From CAVPMN01 sp963706425 (GTDB lineage Bacteria > Actinomycetota > Acidimicrobiia > Acidimicrobiales > Acidimicrobilacustridaceae), in contig CAVPMN010000010.1 in the NCBI GenBank assembly GCA_963706425.1, positions 1 to 5,776 on the forward strand: a stretch of DNA of 5,776 nucleotides. The letters run 5' to 3'. The notes beneath the pieces were generated by a model. That model saw only the letters and a program-made list of their open reading frames with translations, had not been told where the DNA came from and did not search any database. Each line of letters begins with the position of its first letter. The stretch's first letter is position 1. The position numbers were made by a program, and so were the translations under genes. Shown here in pieces: positions 4,905 to 5,776 of this stretch.

Positions 4905-5752
4905 CACTCGTGTTCGAGAACGATCGGCTCGACGGGGACTGCCCCGATCGTCCCCGGCTCGCCGGGGACCGGGCCGAACGACACCGGCGCGCGCCGAACG
5001 CCGCCTTGCGCGACACCCGTCGCAGCGCGCCGAGCACCGCCCGACCGGCAACCAACACGAACACCGCGGTGAACACCGCTCGGGGCAGGTCGAACCCCAG
5101 CGACGTGGCGAGGTGGAACGCCCAGAACCGACGCAGGTTCTCGGTGACCGGGTCGCCCGGGATGAACGACAGGTTGGTCGCGCCACCCGAGGCGAACGGC
5201 CAGAACCAGAGGTTGAGCAGGAACCCGTAGGCGAGCGATGCCACGACACCGTATGCGGCCAGCAGCCACAGCTCCGCTCGACCTTTCGCAGGCGGCAGAC
5301 AGCCGGCGAAGAAGCCGATCCACGCGGCGCCGAACATCTGGAACGGCAACCACGGGCCCACACCGCCCGTGATGAGCGCCGACGAAGAGCGTGAGCGCAC
5401 CGAGGACGAACCCGAACCCGCGACCGAGCACCCGTCCCGCGGGGATGAGCAGGAAGAACACCGGCTCGAAGCCGACGGCACCACCCGCCGGCAGGCGCAG
5501 GGCCGCCCCGCACGCCCCGAGGACCCCCAGCAGGGCGATGGCCTTGGCGTCGATGCTGCCCTCGGCCAGCTCGCTGGCCACGATGGCGAGCAGCAGGGGC
5601 AACAGCAGCACGAACACCCAGGGCACGTCGGTGGCGTGGGCCAGGTTCTCGGTGCCGGTCGGCGTGGCCAGGAACGGCCAGAGGAACGCGACCAGCCCGA
5701 GCAGCGACGCCGCGCCGAGCAAGGCCCACGAGCGGGCCCGGAGCCGGATCAC
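4904..5752 (-). CDS. ECF-transporter S component (substrate-binding membrane subunit), frameshifted, 5' end possibly outside the window
   Basis: A membrane protein of about 282 residues with roughly six hydrophobic segments: WALLGAASLLGLVAFLWPFL; VPWVFVLLLPLLLAIVASEL; AIALLGVLGACGAALRLP; FEPVFFLLIPAGRVLGRGFG leading into VLGALTLFV; VGPWLPFQMFGAAWIGFFAG; LLAAYGVVASLAYGFLLNLW with WFWPFASGG; and a last segment with HLATSLGFDLPRAVFTAVFV followed by a basic RRVSRKAAF tail. This pattern is characteristic of actinobacterial ECF S components, which capture a vitamin or similar small molecule and need an EcfT/EcfA module. Frames change near 5380 (GTCGGCGCTCATC) and 4985-5010, and return to the first frame for the VEPIVLEHE terminus. 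GTG 5752 is a possible start, but the frame stays open to the window edge and there is no clear ribosome binding site. It is first of the three-gene minus-strand cluster visible here. The substrate is unknown; cobalamin is only one guess. Confidence 0.8.
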   Translation of the reverse strand: MIRLRARSWALLGAASLLGLVAFLWPFLATPTGTENLAHATDVPWVFVLLLPLLLAIVASELAEGSIDAKAIALLGVLGACGAALRLPAGGAVGFEPVFFLLIPAGRVLGRGFGFVLGALTLFVGAHHGRCGPVVAVPDVRRRVDRLLRRLSAACERSSGAVAAGRIRCRGIARLRVPAQPLVLAVRLGWRDQPVVHPGRPGHREPASVLGVPPRHVAGVRPAPSGVHRGVRVGCRSGGARRAATGVAQGGVRRAPVSFGPVPGEPGTIGAVPVEPIVLEHE

Positions 5753-5776
5753 GTCGAGCTGCGTTGGGGTGGCGGC

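Noticed and set aside
3912..5729. Single 605-codon minus-strand frame suggesting a fusion of an N-terminal domain to the dehydrogenase
   Set aside because: Upstream of 4904 this frame is Arg/Ser-rich nonsense. The S-component membrane segments lie in the other minus frames, and the dehydrogenase is complete from ATG 4904 with a TGATG junction.
1..5776. tRNA, rRNA, insertion sequence, transposase or toxin-antitoxin elements
   Set aside because: I scanned both strands and saw no recognisable sequence or motif for any of these.

Overview
This GC-rich window (about 70% G+C by eye) looks like an actinobacterial chromosome segment, possibly from an Acidimicrobiia-type lineage. That placement is an inference from codon bias and from the actinobacterial style of the PaiB-like and ECF S-component proteins. 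I recognise six genes. Five of them change reading frame one or more times inside well-conserved domains, while each frame segment still encodes the right family motifs. I count about 16 apparent indels, many at G/C runs. This pattern fits an error-prone, poorly polished long-read or metagenomic assembly better than real gene decay. The CDS boundaries below are therefore frameshift-corrected spans, not open frames.

Layout. 1-56: possible C-terminal end of a plus-strand gene. 62-110: strong hairpin, probably a terminator shared by convergent genes. 129-1193 (-): type 2 isopentenyl-diphosphate isomerase (fni), FMN-dependent. 1194-1334: divergent regulatory region with a nearly perfect tandem direct repeat (two 27-nt copies, 28-nt period). 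1335-2191 (+): regulator with a BldC/excisionase-type HTH joined to a CarH/LitR-type adenosylcobalamin-binding module, including an exact W-x9-E-H photoreceptor motif. 2262-2858 (+): PaiB-like FMN-binding protein. 2862-3906 (-): sugar phosphate isomerase/epimerase-like TIM barrel. 3912-4904 (-): intact D-2-hydroxyacid dehydrogenase (glyoxylate/hydroxypyruvate reductase type). 4904-5752 (-): ECF-transporter S component, whose start may lie beyond the window.

How the genes may work together. The most interesting unit is the divergent pair. A putative B12-dependent light-responsive regulator faces the isomerase that supplies DMAPP/IPP for carotenoids and other isoprenoids, with tandem repeats between them that look like operators. 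This resembles CarH/LitR control of carotenoid genes, but the DNA-binding domain is of the single-HTH BldC/excisionase kind, a class known to bind direct repeats head to tail. The minus-strand trio (S component, dehydrogenase, TIM barrel) is a tightly coupled operon: a TGATG stop/start overlap, then a 5-nt gap with the ribosome binding site inside the upstream gene's end. It suggests uptake of a small metabolite or vitamin next to 2-hydroxyacid/sugar-acid metabolism; the substrate cannot be read from the sequence.
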